Positions 1-12,784 of a stretch of DNA of 64,000 nucleotides are shown here, piece by piece. The notes beneath the pieces are model-generated. The model had not been told where the DNA came from. It saw only the letters and a program-made list of their open reading frames with translations, and did no database searches. The stretch spans positions 1,240,001-1,304,000 of the forward strand of contig OZ024845.1 of assembly GCA_964017145.1 (NCBI GenBank), given 5' to 3'. The translations under genes were made by a program, and so were the position numbers. Positions within the stretch are counted from its first letter, which is position 1. Each line of letters starts with the position of its first letter. This DNA is from Agrocybe praecox. Lineage: Eukaryota; Basidiomycota; Agaricomycetes; Agaricales; Agrocybaceae.

Positions 1-704
1 GACCGTGGAATGTACGTATTTTTCCTTTGTGTATTTAAAACATTGCTGACGTACCACAAGTGAGCTCATCTTGGCCTGACATTTTCGTTTATTAGGACTC
101 TTTTTTATTTACGCCTTCTCCATATTTTAAATTCTTCGTCCATATATCTCTCCAATGCTCAATATGTTTCGTCATTTCTTCCGCGTAGTTTGTACGTTTC
201 TTTATATATCTTTGCTTTCTTGCCTCCCATTTAATACTTCGTAGTTCATTTTTTTGTTTACAATCCCTCACCAAACATCGACAAACGGACTACTCCTGTA
301 GACGATGCATATGAATTTGGTGTTAACACCCCACTTCTCAACGCATGCTGTAATAATCATCATAATATTGTATGTGCTGTCTTGATTGACTGATGAGATA
401 TTTACTAAGTTATTTTTCCAGGTCTGGGTTACGTCTTCCCAAATCTTTCCCGAAACGTTCACCTCTGTCAAGACTACCTGTCAATCCCAATCTGATTCTT
501 TTTCGACGGACTCGGTACGTAGATTCTAGAATGACTCCGATAATAAATCACTAATATTCTATTTAGCTCGAAATGCCTGATTTGGCGGACGTTGACTCTG
601 CGTAAATAATCTCCATTTTTAATCTAAAGTTTCAGCTGTTGTGTCTTCCAAGTCACTTTTATATATGCGGATTTTGGCCGTGACTGTTCATTCTTTCTAT
701 TGTA
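1..704. other. Upstream flank of the Helitron, no recognised gene
   Basis: This is AT-rich sequence with only short open frames and no family I recognise. If the Helitron is complete, its 5' terminus (usually beginning TC inserted after an A) should lie here, but I could not identify it from one copy. Confidence 0.4.
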
Positions 705-3700
705 ATGCCTACACTTGCCAGTCCCCCGCCATCCTCGACGTGGGCAATTGGCCCTATTTCTGCTCCGCGCCTGCAATGGGGACATGCGCGTGGTGGAATT
801 ATACATCGATGTCCAACATGTAATGTGATTTTGCTCACTGGCGAGTCACCAGGATTCTGTTGTGGACCCAAGGGCTCAAAGTTCCATGAGGTACCTCCGC
901 TTCCACCTCTCCCCGCCGAATACGAAATATTCATGAATGATCCTCGCATATCGACTATGTCCCGAGCTCTAAATCTTGCATATTCCTTCGCCTCGATGGA
1001 AACGACGCACGCTTTCCCCTCATTTGATAACGGACATTCATTCGTGTCTGTTCAAGGCAAGGTGTATCATTGTGTACGCTCAAATCACAATAACTCGATC
1101 ATCCGGTGGCTTCTCCATGACGGAAACATTCATAACTTAGGAAATGGACGAGACTCTACGGAAAACCTTGATATTGCATGGAAACATGCTTTCATTCAGG
1201 CTCTCCAACGTGTCAATCCCCTTATCCAAGGCCTACAAATTCTGAATAGATTTTCGGCACAAATTCCTGACATCAACCTCCTACTACCTGATCCTGGATC
1301 ATCAACTGAGATTGCCGCTTTCCTCTCCTATGACAACAGCACTGTTCAGCAAAGAAAGTCACGAACTCTAGCAATATCAAAGCATGGGAACATTATTCGC
1401 AACATATCGACACTAAGTCGTTTGTGGGAGCCTCTGGCATACCCTCTCCTGTTTCCTCACGGTACCTTTGGTTGGGGCTTACCAGACCAAGAAGAAGCCA
1501 CCAATTATGATGTCAACATCATCGAGACATCAACCAGTACACAGATGTGGCACTATCGTCAAAGGCTACTCCGTGAGCCAAGATTTCAACGATTCGGACG
1601 ATTAACAAACGAGTACTTGGTGGATATGTTTACGCGTGATCTTGAGACACGTCTGGACTTTATAAGGCGCAACCAAACTCGGATTAATCAAGAGGATTGT
1701 GCGCTGATGGACTCGGAAAACATAGAACCGTCCGAAAACATCTATCTCCCTTCATCTTTCCTTGGTTCCAACAGATGGTCATCGGAGCAGATAGCTGATT
1801 CGCTTGCAATTGCTGCAAAGGAAGGAAATCCTACTTTTTTTGTGACAATGACGTGCAACCCTGCCTGGCCGGAAATACAGTCGCAACTCAGTGAAGGTCA
1901 AAATTATACAGACATACCAATTGTGGTTGTACGTGTTTTCAAACAGAAGTTGGCATCCTTAATCAAAGCTCTTCGTACGATGTTTCCAAATGCCGGCAAA
2001 ACAAAATACTTAATCCATGTAATCGAATTTCAGAAACGTGGTTTGCCACATGCACACATCCTCATCAAGTACACGCACAACTGTCTTACTCCCAGCGACA
2101 TCGACAAGATAGTGTCAGCTGAAATGCCCAGTGACTCCAATGACGCATCACTGATTAGAAAATTCATGTTGCACAAGCATCCAAAACCGCCCGAATTGTC
2201 ATTGTACTGCCAACGTGAAAAGCCGGACGGAACTATCCACTGTCGTTTCAAATATCCCTTCTCTTTGTCGCAGGAAACTGTTATAATGGATGATGGGCGT
2301 GTTCAGTATCGACGACGTCATAGCGGCGATGAAATGGTTGTGCCTCACTGTCTTCCACTTATCCGTCAATTCCAGTGTCACATAAATTTTGAAATTGCAG
2401 GAGCATCACATTTGTTTCAGTATCTGTTCAAATATATTCATAAAGGTACACTATCTTAATTACTCATGTGTCGCACCTGACTCACTCTGTCTTCAAAAAG
2501 GGCCTGACACTGTCCGTTACGCACTTAGGCCCGGCAATAGTAATGAACGTACTGAACCTATAAACGAAATTGAAGACTATTGGAAAACACGATACCTTTC
2601 TGCGACTGAAGCAGCCTGGCGAATAATGGGCTTCCATATCACTAAAAAGGACCCTGCCGTCACTTCTCTTCCTGTCCACCTTCCAGGGTCAAAACGACGG
2701 TACCAGTATGCACGTGTGGATGGGTCAGAGAGCAAGTTGTCTCTGCTTGACCGTTACTTCTTACGACCGCCCGGTTCTTTCCACACCACAGATGGAGAAG
2801 AGCGCTCATTCGAATCTTTGACTTATTTGGAATATTTGTCTGTGTTTCGGCTCGCAACATACGATGCAAGAAACACGGATCGTAACAATTACTTCATTGA
2901 AAAGGCGAATAATGTTGGCTCTCCAAGAATGCATGTTGTAATGCGGAAGAAAACAGATTCACACATAACCAGAATTCAACATATTCGACCGTCGGAGGGT
3001 GAGGTCTATTACCTGCGCATGATACTTCTCTCGCGTCCTGTCCTCTCTTTTCACGAAGCGAAGATGTTCAACAACACAACCTTTGCAACATTTCAAGAAG
3101 CCGCCACAGAAATGGGTCTCTTTGCTGATGCATCTGAGAGTATTCTCTCGATTATGGAAGCTATTGCTACTTTACGAACTCCTCGGCAGATACGCTACCT
3201 TTTCGCCGATCTCTTGATAAATGACTGTGTTGAAGGCCCTCTTTCTTTGTGGAATCAATTCTCAGAGGAAATGTCTCACGACTTCGTTCTTCAACACAGT
3301 GGGTCAGAAGCAGTGGGTTGTGCACGCGCTTTGGACGAGTTACAACATATTTTGGGAGAAGACGGTAAATGTTTATCTGATTACAGTCTGCCCGTAGCAG
3401 ATATAGCAAACGCAGAGGTGGAAGGCGAAATTGAACGTTGGGGTTCCAATCCAGAAGCATTGACAAGGTCAGCAAGTGAAGGTTACCTCTCGCTGAATAA
3501 CGAACAGCGTGATATCTTTGACAATGTGTGGTCTGCAATACATTTTGGGGATCCCCTCTGCCTCTTTATCGATGGCAAAGCTGGAACAGGGAAGACGACT
3601 GTGATAAGTGTACTATGTGATGCTCTCCGCGGAGCTGGCAAAATTGTTCTGCCAACTGCAACATCTGCATTTGCTGCTCAGCTTTATAAAGGTGGGAGAA

Positions 3701-4910
3701 CAACTCACTCCACATTCAAAGTATGGTCTTTTTAAGCCTGTGATATGACACATTTTCTGATGTTTTCACTGTTTAGATTTCTGTTGTTGAAAACAACGAA
3801 ATGATTTTATCGCCAATTCAGCCTCATGTTTCACGCGCTGACTTGATCAGACGTGCTTCTCTTATAACATGGGACGAAGCCCCTATGACAAACAAGGCCG
3901 TATTGCATTGCATGGAGGAGGTTTGCCGCAATGTAATGGGCCGCAATGATGTCCCTTTTGGGGGTAAAGTTGTTGTTTTATTGGGCGACTTTCGACAAAC
4001 ATGTCCTGTCATCCGACGTGGTACGCGAAATCAAATAGTGGATGCTTCGATCAAATCATCACATCTCTGGCAATTTTTCGAGAAGCAGAGCTTGACACAG
4101 CTTATACGAAATGCGGATGACCCAGAATATGCCAATTTCGTGAACCTGATTGGTGGTGGAGCAGGTCCAGACATCAATCTCAGTGAAATGACCCATGCCT
4201 CAACCAAAGAAGAGTTAATCGACTTTGTTTTTCCACCCAATATTCTTGCTGAGCCTTCTCTGTGTATGAAGAGATCGATTCTGGCTCCTACAAACGCTCA
4301 AGTCGACGAGTATAACAACGACATACTTCAAAGAATTGACGGAAGCTGGAGAATATATCTTGCATCCGACTCCTTGAAGGAGGCCGAGATGACTGACAGC
4401 GACTTGATACCAGATTCATCTATTCTGGACTATGTTTCATGCAACCCTCCTGTTGGAATACCCCCCGCTCGACTTTTGATAAAGGTAGGGGGGGTGTACC
4501 GCATTATGCGTAATCTATCTATTGATCGGGGTCTCGTGAAGAATGTTCGTGTCATAGTCACGGATATTGGGTCCAGATTGGTTACAGTGAGGAAATTGGC
4601 AGGAACTGACAACGATATTCATGAAGAAGATATCCTCCTGCCACGTATTACCTTCACTTCGACACTTCCTTCAAAACATACCCTCTTGCGACATCAATTT
4701 CCTTTGGCTCCAGCATATGCTACAACGTTCAACGGTTGTCAAGGATTGACTTTGGATAAGATTGGGGTGGTTCTGACAAAATCAGCTTTCTCTCATGGAC
4801 AACTATACACCGCTTTGTCTCGAATAAGAAATCGTCGAGACGGGTGTGTTCTTCTTCCTCCTGATACCGCTTTTACAAGAAATGTAACTTATCACGAGCT
4901 TCTCGCATAG
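705..4910 (+). CDS. Helitron Rep-helicase transposase (apparently intact, two introns)
   Basis: This protein drives rolling-circle transposition of Helitrons through an HUH endonuclease fused to a PIF1-type helicase. Exons are 705-2445, 2501-3720 and 3777-4910. The introns are 55 and 56 bp, begin GT and end AG, and their phases agree, giving 1364 aa. The N-terminus has a Cys-rich stretch (CPTC...CC). It is followed by the Helitron_like_N region, the HUH motif (LPHAH, about residue 450), and a tyrosine motif YLFKYIHKG at about 573 ending exactly at intron 1. The helicase half shows Walker A GKAGTGKTT (about 939), Walker B TWDEAP (about 1018), GDFRQTCPV (about 1057) and the late motifs FNGCQGLTL and HGQLYTALSR near the C-terminus. 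No stop interrupts the spliced frame. The Met at 705 is the first in frame before the conserved Cys region; a longer 5' exon cannot be excluded. The gene could be autonomous; the element ends are unproven. Confidence 0.93.
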
Positions 4911-4953
4911 TACATCAATTATTTTTTTTTCCCTTTGCTAATGCCGAAGCGAA

Positions 4954-4965
4954 GCGAGGCCTCGC
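4954..4965. other. Candidate Helitron 3' subterminal hairpin
   Basis: A perfect 12-bp palindrome (GCGAGGCCTCGC) lies 44 bp after the Rep-helicase stop, in a short GC-rich island. Helitrons end with a small hairpin just upstream of a CTRR terminus. No clear CTRR follows within the usual ten or so bases, so this is only a candidate. Confidence 0.25.
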
Positions 4966-5476
4966 CTTGTGTGGGTGATAAATGTAGTTGAACAGGCCAG
5001 CAGAACAGGTCAGAGAAGAGAGAAAAGGAAAACGAGAAATAGGGAATAGAGGCCGGTCAATACTAAATATCGAGGATAGATGAATTGCAGAGAAACCAGA
5101 AAACATTTCAAGAGATACGTTGAAAACTGAGAGAGGAGAAGAAGAAGCATGCGGGAGGATAAACATGAAAGTAAAAAACCAATCAAAAGCAGAGTAGAGA
5201 AAAAAGATGTTGGTGGTATCATGATGATGTGCCTGCTAAAAATGCAAAAAGAACAATGAGGAAAGGGAAAAGAAAAGGATGAATAAATTTAACTGCATGG
5301 ACATCTATGATGAAAAGAAGTCGTCGTCGTCATCTTCGTCATCATCACCAAGAGAAACATAAACATACATTGGCTTGCTGTTTTAACAGTAAGGTTCCTA
5401 TCCCCCATAATTCATACGTTTAAGGAAATAAAATGTTGCTATCACGTAAGCTTACCTCTTTTGGGTGTATCATGTA
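4966..5476. other. Spacer between Helitron and hAT, no gene
   Basis: The sequence is purine-rich with a short GTC/ATC trinucleotide run near 5320-5350. Nothing coding is recognised. Confidence 0.4.
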
Positions 5477-5640
5477 AGTAGTGTTGCCGCGGTTCGACTC
5501 CGCTCGACTCCGCTCCGCTTTCGTGACTACGTGAGTCGATCAGCCGTTGAGCCGAGCGGAACCGCATCACTGCTGACTCACTCAGCCCGACTTCCGCTCG
5601 CTTCCGACTAAGTCGCGACTCTATAGTCCAAAAATAGAAG
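5477..5640. mobile_element. Candidate hAT terminal and subterminal region
   Basis: The segment begins TAGTGTTGCCGCGG, which resembles the termini of fungal hAT elements. About 160 bp of GC-rich sequence follows, with repeated CGACTCCGCT-like and GAGTC/GACTC motifs on both strands, as in hAT subterminal transposase-binding repeats. It sits about 70-230 bp beyond the 3' end of the transposase gene, the expected place. I did not find the matching opposite terminus before the assembly gap at 9430. Confidence 0.5.
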
Positions 5641-5706
5641 TTCAAATTTTTATGTACATTAAACAGCCAAGATCATGGTTTTGACGAAAGTCTACCTATT
5701 TTCACC

Positions 5707-8700
5707 TCAATATTCATCGGGAAGCCTCTCTAGGACCTCAATCTCTTCTTGTTTCCGTGCTCCTACTGAGAAATCCAAGACCGAATGGTTCCTTAAAGTA
5801 AATTTAAGCATTTGTCGAGCTTCCATAAGGTCATAGCCCATCCTATTCCGCCGCATCGTTGTTGTTTCCTTTGCTGATGAAAAAACACGTTCGCAGGGAA
5901 CTGCAGATCCTTGAATTGCAAGGTAGTCGAGAGAGGCTAGAAATAACGTTGGAAAACGATGTTGATTGGCCTAGTCATAACCAGAGGATGCCAATTGATG
6001 ATGATTTAAGTAGAAAACATTAACGCGCTGTAAGTTTTGATTCATTAATCTTAAATAATTTTTGTTACTTACCTGCCAAAATGCGATACTAGACATAGTA
6101 GCCTGGCTGTCTAATAGATATGCCTCCACCTCGTCTTCAAGGCTTCGACTATTTTGGTGTACAGCATTTTTCTGGCTTTCGTTACTGTTGGTGGAATAAA
6201 GATAGAGACGGCTGGCCCACACTTTTCGTGGAGCAGCCTGCAGCTCGGGGGTTGGTGGTGATGACTCGTAATTTACCCGTGATCGATTACGGTTTTTGGG
6301 GGTTAGAGTGTTTGCATTGCGTCGGCGACGGGGTGTGGGCGGCGGAGAACTTTGGGCTAACATTAAGCTCCGATAATAGGGACGCAGCTGATAATCAAAA
6401 TATGAGAAAAGATAAGAGACAGCTGAATACAAAAAGAAATACTACCTCATGTATAAAAGTGCTGCGTGCCGATTGTACATCTTGAGGAGCATTTTGGTAA
6501 TGCCATTTAAGCTTGATGTTTGGGTTAAGTACTGTATTTTGAAATCAATAAATAGTTTTTTTATTTTTAAAAAAAGAAAAAACTCACACATAGCGACAAT
6601 GTACGCAGAGTGGTTATACGTTCTGTTAAAATAATCGTGGAGCTTGTCAATTCCAGCCTCCAAAATGTCGAATGTTTCCGGGTGTTCATATTGATATTCT
6701 TCCCATACTTGCATGATTGCATGAAAATGGCTAATTGCGTCGCATAGCGTTGGAGTCTTTTCGGATGATAAAGCTTGCTGAAACTCGTGCGGGACCTGTT
6801 TCGTAGAATGTGATTTAATGTTAGCATATTACTACATTGTAAAGATGATGACATACCGATAAAATATCCAAAAAGGCATTGAGGGCTTCCCACTCATCTT
6901 CAGTCAGCTCATGTTTACGAAGTTCTTCAAAATCTTTATGCTGGAGAAATTTATGAATTACCTACAATGCTCATGGTAAGTTACGTGGTATGTCATCAAT
7001 GGATGATACATGATGCATACTGGTTTACACTTAATGGCGCGTTCAATCATAAGAAATGTTGATGACCAACGAACATCCATGTCTCGTAAAAGCTGCAGTT
7101 CGTGCATGAACTGCTCTTTGGATATTCTGGAAAAGGCTTCACGTCGTAAGGATGACGCACGACACTAGTAAAAGTATTTATCACCAGATGTGCAAGAAGA
7201 CTGAGCAGTAAAACTTACTGCACGAATCAAATTCCGGAGTCGAGGAATTGGATCTTCGTCAACATCATCCATATATGTTCCTGTATGTGTGACATTGGGA
7301 TTGGGGATATTACGATTAATAGCAGTAATAATAGCTTGACACGCCAAGTTCACAATATGAGGAAAGCAGCTGCACCATATCACATCAGCTCAAGTTGTAT
7401 GAAAAGAACACGTGTTTTACGTACCGAATGCGCCTTGAAATTTTGTCGAAAACAATACCTCTTGCCCTTAATGTTTGCTCTAGGCCATCCATCAGAGTAT
7501 CATTATTGGATGCATTATCCAATGTGATCCATCCGACCTGACATAGCCAAGATATTAGATTATGCCATAATGATTAATATTATAGAATTTCTCACCTTTT
7601 TCGTCACTTTGTAACGGTCGAAGACATTGATCAAGGTATCAGCGAGATGGTTTCCACTGTGTCGACCTTCTAGGTGTTGAAATGCAATTAGCTCAGAACG
7701 AAGTTTGAGAATATGATTAGGCTCTTTCGATGTATTTGGAGTTTTCGTCTCAATCCAGTGCGCAGTAACAGCCATGTATGGCGCCAAGTTTGGATCACTC
7801 CATACGTCTGCTGTAAAAGAGATTCTTCCGAGAGCATCCTATTAAAAGGTAGATTAATATAATTTATATTAGATAATACACAAAGATTATCAGTGATAAC
7901 GCACCCCCATTTCGACCTTGAGAAATTCCAAGTGGTCACCCCAGACAGACATAAGGTGTGCTCGAAGAGAGGTGCGATGAGGGATATCTGAATCTTTGAG
8001 GTCCTCACGTAGCATCAGAAACAATGCACGTAGCTTCGGAGATTCTATAATATTGATACTCTAATAAATATAACTATTTTAAGAACACGCAACAGAAGAG
8101 ATATATGAAAACATACAACGTCCGCTGATGCTATAAAGTCAACCAATGCATCAAGGAATCCGCCCTTGCTAAACGTTTGACGTATTTCTTCAGGCTCGGG
8201 TCCAGCTGGAGCTGAGTCACAATCATCTGTACGACGACGATAGTCCAGAACAATACGTTGCACTGCCTTTGCTGTGATATCAATGCCAAGTTTATCGCAC
8301 CCTGCTATCCATGCATCAGTATGCGAGTCACATAAATGTTTTCGAAGAACGGTGGTGCTTGTTTTTGAACTGTAAACAGTACAAGAATAAGTTGACTGCA
8401 ATGCATGTTTTTCTCTAGAATTCAATGAGCACAGACATAAGACAAGGAGAGACGAGACCAAATAACGTACTCGCAAAAAACGCAAGAGCTAAGGCCATCC
8501 GTTACCGAAAAGAAGGTGTGAACATCTCTGGCCTTTTTTTCGCCACATCGAATCTTGACTTGTATCGGTAAAGATGCGTGCCGACCTGCTCGTGGGGATC
8601 CTCGGGATCGGGAATGAGAACCATGTTGAGTTGGAGTGCCTACGTTCGAAGCAGAAGATGTAGAGTCTGTGGCTGTGCTTGGCGAAGGGAATGACTCGCC

Positions 8701-9016
8701 ACCAGGAGAAGCCACATTCGCTTGTGGAGAATCCAAAGTTCTACGAGGTGGAGTACGGGGCAGAACAGGGGCAAAAACTCCTGTTAAAAACATCATAATT
8801 CAGAACTTAAACGCCACGAAAATTCTATATAAAAGTGTACATGCCTGTATTTGCTGCCAACGGTGGTGCGTTGAAAGGATCATTTTGATTTGTGTTTGGT
8901 GCTGGCTCAGCAAAAGCAACACGAGAACGGCTACTATTAGTGCCCAATGTGGTGGGTGGAGATGCTTGAGCGGTCGTGCTAGGCTGTTTGTGAGTCAGTT
9001 TCTCAGTCCCAGCCAT
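5707..9016 (-). CDS. hAT family transposase with BED zinc finger, many small exons
   Basis: The transposase binds element ends and cuts and pastes DNA. Reading the minus strand downward, the likely start is the Met at 9016, then a Ser/Pro-rich N-terminus. A BED-type zinc finger is split by an intron: CVFC near 8480 and LRKHLCDSH near 8330. Catalytic-core segments follow: TADVWSDPN near 7810, the DNASNND motif near 7520, CFPHIVNLACQ near 7370 and DVRWSSTFLMIERA near 7060. The C-terminal dimerisation domain (LAIQGSAVPCERVFSSAK, then KETTTMRRNRMGYDL) ends at a TGA at 5707-5709. The pieces are joined by roughly ten 50-70 bp introns. I did not verify every junction, so an internal disablement is possible. 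The order and spacing of motifs are those of a full-length transposase. Confidence 0.85.
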
Positions 9017-9429
9017 CAGTGGTGCAGCATCTACAGTCGAGTTAGCAAGAATCAATCAATCCAGAGATAGCGAACATACCTTGAACACTAAATACAGTCT
9101 CGATTGCGCCGTTAGGCAAATTTTTTGTCTTGTTCCGTTGACTTTTTCAACTAGCCATAGATAATCGATGTGGACAGGAACACTGTGTGTCGTCTGGGGC
9201 CACAATAGCTAGAAATATGAGCACTAGAGGACACAGTAAGTAGACTTCAAAAAGACAGGTTTGCTCAACGAGGCAGGGAGAATGTACCTTCAGAATGTTA
9301 GTTGCTTTGAAAAGAAAAGAAAATTGCACCAGGATGACAGGCTCAACACGCGGGCAAAAACAAGAATGATCACCACTTATTTTGGGGTTTCAATGTGTAT
9401 AATCATGGTGCACTTACGATATGCAAGGG
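9017..9429. other. Flank between hAT gene and assembly gap
   Basis: No gene or terminal inverted repeat matching 5477 is visible. The second hAT terminus is either here in decayed form, inside the gap, or absent. Confidence 0.3.
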
Positions 9430-9629
9430 NNNNNNNNNNNNNNNNNNNNNNNNNNNNNNNNNNNNNNNNNNNNNNNNNNNNNNNNNNNNNNNNNNNNNNN
9501 NNNNNNNNNNNNNNNNNNNNNNNNNNNNNNNNNNNNNNNNNNNNNNNNNNNNNNNNNNNNNNNNNNNNNNNNNNNNNNNNNNNNNNNNNNNNNNNNNNNN
9601 NNNNNNNNNNNNNNNNNNNNNNNNNNNNN
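9430..9629. other. Assembly gap of 200 N
   Basis: A run of exactly 200 N, a typical placeholder length. It ends directly inside the 74-bp tandem array, so the break is probably caused by that array and the true gap size is unknown. The 5' exons of GTPase copy A are missing and would be expected here. Confidence 0.95.
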
Positions 9630-10401
9630 TGTTTTTCTTTTTTCATAGATTGTGTGTAAACTTCATTCTTCTCCATCTTTGATTTTTGGCTTAATTCTTC
9701 TGTGCCCTGCTTTGTTTCATAGCATGTGCATAGAATTCATTCTTTTCTATCTTTCTTTGTTGGATTGATTCTCCTATGCCCTACTTTGTTTTATAGCATG
9801 TGCATAGAATTCAGTTTTCTCTTTCTTTGATCTTTAGCCTAATATTTCTGTATTTTTCTTTGTTTCATAGATTGTGTGTAGAATTCATTCATTCTTGCCT
9901 TTGTTCTTTGGCTTAACTCTGCTGTGTTTTGCTTTGTTTTATAGCTGGTGTGTAAAATTCATTTTTTTTTTTGCTTCTGTTCTTTGGCTGAATTCTGTTG
10001 TGTGTTTTAATTTATTTATAGCTGGTGGGTAAAATTCATCCTTGTCCATCTTTGTTTTGGCTTAATTTTTCTGTGCCCTGCTTTGTTTCATAGGATGTGT
10101 GTAAAATTCATTCTTCTCTGCTCTTGTTCTTTGGCTTAATTCTCCTGTGTCTTGCTTTGTTTCATAGATTGTGTGTAGAAATCATCCTTTCTTCCCCTTG
10201 TTTTTTGGCTTAATTCTTCTGTGTTTTGCTTTGTTTCATAGGTGGTGTGTAGCATCTATTCTTTTCTGCCTCTGCTTCTTGGCTTAACTCTCTTGCTTCT
10301 GTGTTCCTTTTTTACTTGTAGGTAATATATATGATCTATTTTTGTCTCTTTTGATTTTTAACTCATATTTTTTGTCTTTTTCTTTTTTTTAAAAAAAATA
10401 G
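9630..10401 (+). repeat. 74-bp tandem array in intron of GTPase copy A (partial)
   Basis: At least 11 units follow the gap. A TAG preceded by TTTGTTTCA-like sequence ends at 9648, 9722, 9796, 9870, 9944, 10021, 10093, 10167, 10241, 10321 and 10401. Most steps are 74 bp; the last ones are 80 bp. Each unit carries GAATTC-like and GGCTTAATTCTTCTGTG-like segments. The probable true splice acceptor at 10476 continues the spacing (75 bp after the last unit). Confidence 0.9.
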
Positions 10402-10476
10402 TCAGTAAGTAAAATTCTTTTTTTAATAATATTTACATGTGATTCATTCATATTACTTTGCTTTTTTTATTTTTAG

Positions 10477-11231
10477 AAAAAATTGATTTCCAAAATAACT
10501 TCTATTATTGAACAAATGGTAATAATTCATCAATATATTTTCTATATGTCATTAATTTTACTTCTTTCCAGTTTAATGGAATACTTGACTCCGAAAGGCA
10601 CACAGTGTTGTGCTCTGTTATATGTTTGCTTTTTTTATTTTTTTATTGTCAATATATATCTAATATATTTCTCTAGGTTTGATAATATGCTCAGAACATG
10701 TTTTTTATTTGATCAACACATCCCCTTTGCTCTCATTAAAATTTTACTTTCCAGAAACTCTCAAGCTTTATCAAAAATTATCTTATTCACAAGTTTCAAA
10801 TGCTGTATCAGTTGCATTGGCATCGTTCAATAATAGTAAGCTTTAAAAATTATGAATCATATTTTTATACATAAATCCATTTAAACAGGAGTGGAGGAGT
10901 CAAAATTCAAGGAAAAGCAGGCAATTTATAAGCTGGAGAACTTGTTTGACAAAAGTTGTATGTTTATTCCTCTTGTTATTCAGATTCACTTGTATATATC
11001 CAAAATTTTACCAGCTGAAAGTATTCAGCCACCCACTCCTCGTCAGTTGTTGATTGATGCTCTTTGGACTATAACATTAGAAAATCGTCTTTGTATGTCC
11101 TTTTTATACTCCTTTATACAACTAATTACTTACATAGTACTATATCTCACACAGCTATGGACAATCTTGAAGAGGAAATCAAAGTAGCCAAGGCTATTCA
11201 TGCTACTGAACGGTCAAAGTTGACCAACTGA
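10477..11231 (+). CDS. P-loop GTPase paralogue, 3' exons only (copy A)
   Basis: Six exons collinear with the last six exons of the complete copy at 25204-28586 can be read: 10477-10518, 10572-10623, 10677-10835, 10889-10954, 11015-11092 and 11155-11231. All splice sites are GT-AG and phases agree. Exon lengths match copy B except for one codon gained in the third, one lost in the fifth and a slightly longer last exon (ends SKLTN). The segments include LIICSEHVFYL, SYSQVSNAV and MDNLEEEIKVAKAIHA. The G domain and start are lost in or before the gap. The open frame through all six exons suggests a functional or recent paralogue. The product's role is unknown beyond predicted GTP binding. Confidence 0.75.
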
Positions 11232-12780
11232 AGACCCAGCAAACACTGATGAAGAGACCAAAGGAAATTGAAAAAGCACCAGAAAAAAATCAAGTCCTCA
11301 ACAAGTCCAATAATATTCCGTGATTCAGATTTTTTCCGTCTCAATTTTCCGAATGTACTACCAACCAGCAAAAAAATACAAAAAAGGACACCGGCTATAT
11401 ACTGCTCTTGACATTATATGTAACACAATGTAAATGAAAACAAATCTTTTCTGCAAGTTCCCGAACACATGTACACGCTTAAGTACCTGAATCCTGTTCA
11501 AACTGTACTTATAGTATATTTGTTATATGTATAGAAGGATGGACGGATTGGAAGGAAGATAAGGATGAACGAGTGGAAAGAACGAGGAGGGAGGAAGGTA
11601 AGGATGAAGGTAAGGTGGGTACGAAGGAAGGAATATAAGGAGGAAAGGGCGGAAGGCAAGAAGGGAACGAGGGACGGAGAGTTTTTCACACAATGGAAAT
11701 CGAAACGGAGATGCGAAACCACGCAAAGGAAAGAAAGAGGAGGACATGCAAGAAAAGGATAGTATAAACAACCGGTAGTTATAGCGCCGAGTTTGGTGTG
11801 ATGGGCAACGGGGGTAGAGATAGAGACCCTACATGTACGTGTGCAGGTAGATAGGATTCAATGGATGGATAAATGAGAAGGGGTGCAACACTAACACGCA
11901 CACGAACACCAAAAGAAATGACGAGCACACGATATAAGAAGCCTCATAGAAAGGATAACATAACCATAGGTAAACTAGGATATGTAGGCTGGTTTACGAG
12001 GAGGGGAGGTGACAAGAAATGGCACTACGAACATGATGCCACACGAGTCCAGTTCGAAAGCCGAATGTCGAGACAATATAGAAACAGAACAAAAACAAAA
12101 CGAGACATTGATAGAGAGAGAGAGAGAAAAGACACAAGAGAAAGAAGAAAACATGTATGTAATACAACCACCAATAGTGCGCAATGAAAGACGGAGAAGA
12201 TAAGAAAAAGAGGGAGAAAATTTTCGTCATAAAAGGTATTAGGCAGTGAAGTGGTGGATAGGCGTGATAAAAGACCTCCGAGGGTGATATATAGAGACAA
12301 ATGGAGGCACACCACGGCACCGTCAAAGCCAGCAATAAAGTGGAAGAAAGAGGTCGATGTCAGAGATACACAAGAGCCGGGAAGTGTACGTCGGTTGATC
12401 AAGCAAAAATGACAAGAAATTGCGATAAACAATAAGATTAATACAAAGGAGCAAGAAAAGTCGAAAGAGAGCTGGGCTCCCCACGAGTCTCTCCGCTTCT
12501 TGCCGCCAAAAAATATATAGCAGTTGCGTCGGTAGACTGAATCATAGAGAAGGGAGAAGTCAAGCGCAATTGCGAGATTGCCAACTAGCGGTGGTGGCGA
12601 ACATGACGGGTGTCGAAGGCAAAAACACGAGTAGTTACGTTGGTGATGTCCCGAATACGATCGTCTATCCCGAACGTACGAAACCACGCAAAGCTTCAAT
12701 TTCTTGACACCACAGAGGGAAGAATGTTCCAAGAACAGGCATGATAGCAAAGAACAAACTTGGGAGGCGAACAACGGACC
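11232..12780. repeat. Block R, copy 1 (non-coding duplicated segment)
   Basis: After the GTPase 3' UTR (homologous to copy B up to about 11450), purine-rich sequence begins that recurs at 18350-19110, 28915-31400 and 38200-40350. Shared landmarks are AGTATAAACA...CCGAGTTTGGTGT near 11760, GGATATGTAGGCTGG near 11978, CGAGTCCAGTTCGAAA near 12044, TAGGCAGTGAAGTGG near 12240 and CACAAGAGCCGGGAAGTG near 12370. No open frame is conserved among copies. Confidence 0.75.
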
Positions 12781-12784
12781 ATAA

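Noticed and set aside
2389..3735. Separate helicase gene beginning at 2389
   Set aside because: The apparent start lies inside the Rep exon frame. A 55-bp intron joins the two frames into one Helitron protein.
12025..12774. 249-codon open frame on the minus strand
   Set aside because: Same situation as above in R copy 1; low-complexity Cys/Phe/Leu reading, no start context, not conserved.
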